From positions 1 through 6,452 of the forward strand of contig JAEXGX010000222.1 in assembly GCA_023450535.1 (NCBI GenBank): 6,452 bases of DNA, written 5' to 3'. This DNA is from Pseudomonadota bacterium. GTDB lineage: Bacteria > Desulfobacterota > Desulfovibrionia > Desulfovibrionales > Desulfovibrionaceae. Made by a program: the position numbers and the translations under genes. The notes beneath the pieces were generated by a model. It was given only the letters and a program-made list of their open reading frames with translations. It did no database searches and was not told where the DNA came from. Positions 4,511-6,452 of the stretch are shown piece by piece; positions within the stretch are counted from its first letter, which is position 1, and each line of letters opens with the position of its first letter.

Positions 4511-6452
4511 ATGGACTGCACAGGATTCGGGCTTCCGCCGGGTCAGGCAAGACGCACCGGTTAACCGGCCTGTTTCTGGAGATGCTGGCCGGGATTATTC
4601 CGCCTGCGGGAGAATTTGCCGGAGAACACGATACAGGGCCGGGCCGGAACGGGGCTTGCGCTTTGCCTTTCGCAGACGGTGAAGCGCGGGCGTGGTCCGA
4701 TGTCATGGGCGTAACCTTTACCAACGCTGCTGCGCAGGAAATGAAGGAACGCGTTCTTTCCCGGCTGAAAAAGATAGCCCTGGGAGAGGAAAAGTCCCCT
4801 GAAAATATGCACGGCTGGACGCGGGAAACGGCGTCTCCCGCCGTGGACGATCTACTGCGCCGTTATGACGACCTTAACCTGCGCACCATCGACAGCCTGC
4901 TGCATCTGGTGGTGCGTCAGGCCGCGCTGGAACTGGATCTGCCGCCGGATTTTGAAACCACGTTCAACGATGCAGACCTGCTTGGCCCACTGATCGAAGA
5001 TATGGCGGAACGGGCTCGTGAAGGGGGGCAGAACGGCGGGGACGATCTGCGCGTCGCTTTTGCCGCTGCCTGTGAGGAAGAACTTGCCTATGGCGACGCT
5101 CGAGGTTTTCTGGCTGGCAAGCGGGTGCGGGATCGTATTGCCGAACTGGCCGGCTGGCTGCTCTCCCTGCTGGATCAGGGGGAAGGGGAAACGCTGGAAA
5201 ATCTGCTGGAAACGGCATCTTCCCGACGTATGGCGGAAACGCTGGAAGCCATGCTGCGCACAATTCTCTTTGACGCGGCAAGCTTGCGTGGCCTGCTGGA
5301 GCAGGAGGGGCTGAAGCCGGCCAACGGCCTGATGAAAGCCCTTGCGAGCCTGCCGGACAAGCTTGATCCTGCCCGCCCCGCCAGTGTGAAGGACATCACC
5401 AGCGTGTATCTGTGTGAGGAGCGCCCGCTCGACGCAGGGCCGGAATGCACGGCGCGGCTGGCGGCCCTGAGGCGCGACATCTCTCATGCCAAGATGGCCC
5501 AGGCGGTCTTCCGCGATGCGCGGCGGCTGGCCCCTTTTCTGGAATTGGCTTTCCTGGCGCTGAACGAGTTGCCCGAGCGCCAGAGCGCGGCGGGCTTGTT
5601 GCCCGCCTCCCGCATGCCAGCTCTGGCTTCCCGTGTGCTGAACGGGGAATACGGCGTGGCCGAGAGCTTTTGCCGCATGGGGTCGCGCCTCGCGCATATT
5701 CTCATCGATGAGTTTCAGGATACCAGCGTCGCCCAGTGGAAGGCTATGGAGCCGCTGGCGCGGGAAGTGCTGGCGCGTGGTGGAAGTGTTTCCCTGATCG
5801 GAGACGTCAAGCAGTCCATCTATCACTGGCGCGGCGGAGAATCCTCCCTGTTTGAGGACGTCCCCCGTATGCTGGCAGATACCTTCGAGCCCTCATCCGG
5901 CACTGCACCAGACGCCCCTCTGACTCATAACTGGCGCAGTTGGCAAAATATCATCGCCTGGAACAACGAGGTGTTTTCTGCCCTGGCGGAAATATCCACT
6001 GCCCGGGCCGTGTTGGACGCTCTGGTGCCGAAGTCGAAAACCTATGCGGATCAGGAACCGGAACGCCTGAAGGTGTTGGAATCTGCGGCTGGACTGTTGG
6101 CCCGGGCGTTTTCCGACGCAACGCAGCTTGCTCCGGAACGCGCGCCCGAAGGCGGGTTGATCGCGTTGCGCCGCCTGCCACCCAAACCGTCGCGGCGCGG
6201 AACAATTGAGGCACAGGGAGGAGGGGAATCCGAAGTGCCCTTTGGCGCGCCAGCCGAAACTGAAGACGAGGCTCTGGAGCGCCTGTTGCCGGAAAAGGTG
6301 CGGGAAATTGCGGCCCGAACGGGTTCGTATGCCTCGGTTTGTATTCTTACGCGTACAACGGGGCAGAGCGAGAAAGCCGCCGCATGGCTGTTGGCGCAGG
6401 GGATTCCTGTGCTCACGCAGGCCAGTTTGCTGCTGGCCGAGCAGCCGATTGT
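4507..6452 (+). CDS. addA: AddA/UvrD-type helicase (helicase-nuclease subunit), N-terminal part
   Basis: Superfamily 1A DNA helicase of the AddA/RecB group, which with AddB resects double-strand breaks for RecA loading. 648 codons are visible; the frame runs off the right edge, whereas AddA proteins usually exceed 1,000 residues, so the rest of helicase domain 2 and any C-terminal RecB-type nuclease cannot be seen. Motifs in order: Walker A ASAGSGKT 9-16 (Lys15), motif Ia TFTNAAAQEMKER 70-82, motif II (Walker B) DEFQDTS 401-407, motif III GDVKQSIYHWRGGE 432-445, motif IV THNWRS 473-478. The long stretch between Ia and II (about 320 residues) is the 1B region, as expected in AddA/RecB rather than in UvrD or Rep. 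The GDVKQSIY form favours AddA. Start ATG 4507 overlaps the pfk stop (ATGA); the nearest Shine-Dalgarno-like AGGG is 12 bases upstream, so translational coupling probably matters. AddB is not upstream of it; it could lie downstream, outside the window. RecB is the alternative name. Confidence 0.88.
   Translation, partial: MNGLHRIRASAGSGKTHRLTGLFLEMLAGIIPPAGEFAGEHDTGPGRNGACALPFADGEARAWSDVMGVTFTNAAAQEMKERVLSRLKKIALGEEKSPENMHGWTRETASPAVDDLLRRYDDLNLRTIDSLLHLVVRQAALELDLPPDFETTFNDADLLGPLIEDMAERAREGGQNGGDDLRVAFAAACEEELAYGDARGFLAGKRVRDRIAELAGWLLSLLDQGEGETLENLLETASSRRMAETLEAMLRTILFDAASLRGLLEQEGLKPANGLMKALASLPDKLDPARPASVKDITSVYLCEERPLDAGPECTARLAALRRDISHAKMAQAVFRDARRLAPFLELAFLALNELPERQSAAGLLPASRMPALASRVLNGEYGVAESFCRMGSRLAHILIDEFQDTSVAQWKAMEPLAREVLARGGSVSLIGDVKQSIYHWRGGESSLFEDVPRMLADTFEPSSGTAPDAPLTHNWRSWQNIIAWNNEVFSALAEISTARAVLDALVPKSKTYADQEPERLKVLESAAGLLARAFSDATQLAPERAPEGGLIALRRLPPKPSRRGTIEAQGGGESEVPFGAPAETEDEALERLLPEKVREIAARTGSYASVCILTRTTGQSEKAAAWLLAQGIPVLTQASLLLAEQPI

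Noticed and set aside
4852..5826. A 324-codon open frame on the minus strand opposite addA
   Set aside because: Arg/Gln-rich product without motifs; the plus strand here carries the helicase motif II in a continuous frame.

Overview
The window looks like a chromosomal segment of a Gram-negative, sulfate-reducer-type bacterium, most probably a Desulfovibrio relative (Desulfovibrionaceae). This is an inference from gene content: a chemoreceptor with a periplasmic zinc-binding-like sensor plus PAS, a plant-type long phosphofructokinase, an AddA-type helicase and an Na/Pi-type transporter. It also rests on moderately GC-rich genes separated by a very AT-rich regulatory gap. No mobile element, CRISPR array, tRNA or rRNA is visible.

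Layout. Positions 1-572 (minus strand) hold the N-terminal 190 residues of an Na+/phosphate cotransporter-family protein whose C-terminus lies outside the window. A 211-bp gap follows, carrying a strong intrinsic terminator (about 724-757, minus strand) for the next gene. Positions 784-2799 (minus) encode a complete 671-residue methyl-accepting chemotaxis protein with TM, a periplasmic CZB-like sensor, TM, HAMP, PAS and an MCP signalling domain. The 370-bp divergent intergenic region (2800-3169) contains an AT-rich block of about 23% GC. That block has a FliA/sigma-28-like promoter for the chemoreceptor and two inverted repeats. Further right lie a good sigma-70-like promoter for the rightward genes and a possible 11-residue leader ORF. 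Positions 3170-4510 (plus) encode a complete 446-residue 6-phosphofructokinase. Its stop codon overlaps by 4 bp (ATGA) the start of an AddA/UvrD-type helicase gene that runs off the right edge (4507-6452, 648 codons visible).

How the genes fit together. The left part is two convergently unrelated functions read leftward: ion or phosphate transport, and taxis. The right part is a two-gene rightward unit that couples a glycolytic kinase with the helicase-nuclease subunit of a double-strand-break repair enzyme. Nothing here amounts to a clearly undescribed multi-gene system. The most interesting signals are the periplasmic position of a zinc-binding CZB-like motif in the chemoreceptor, the organised regulatory gap in front of it, and the translational coupling of pfk to addA.
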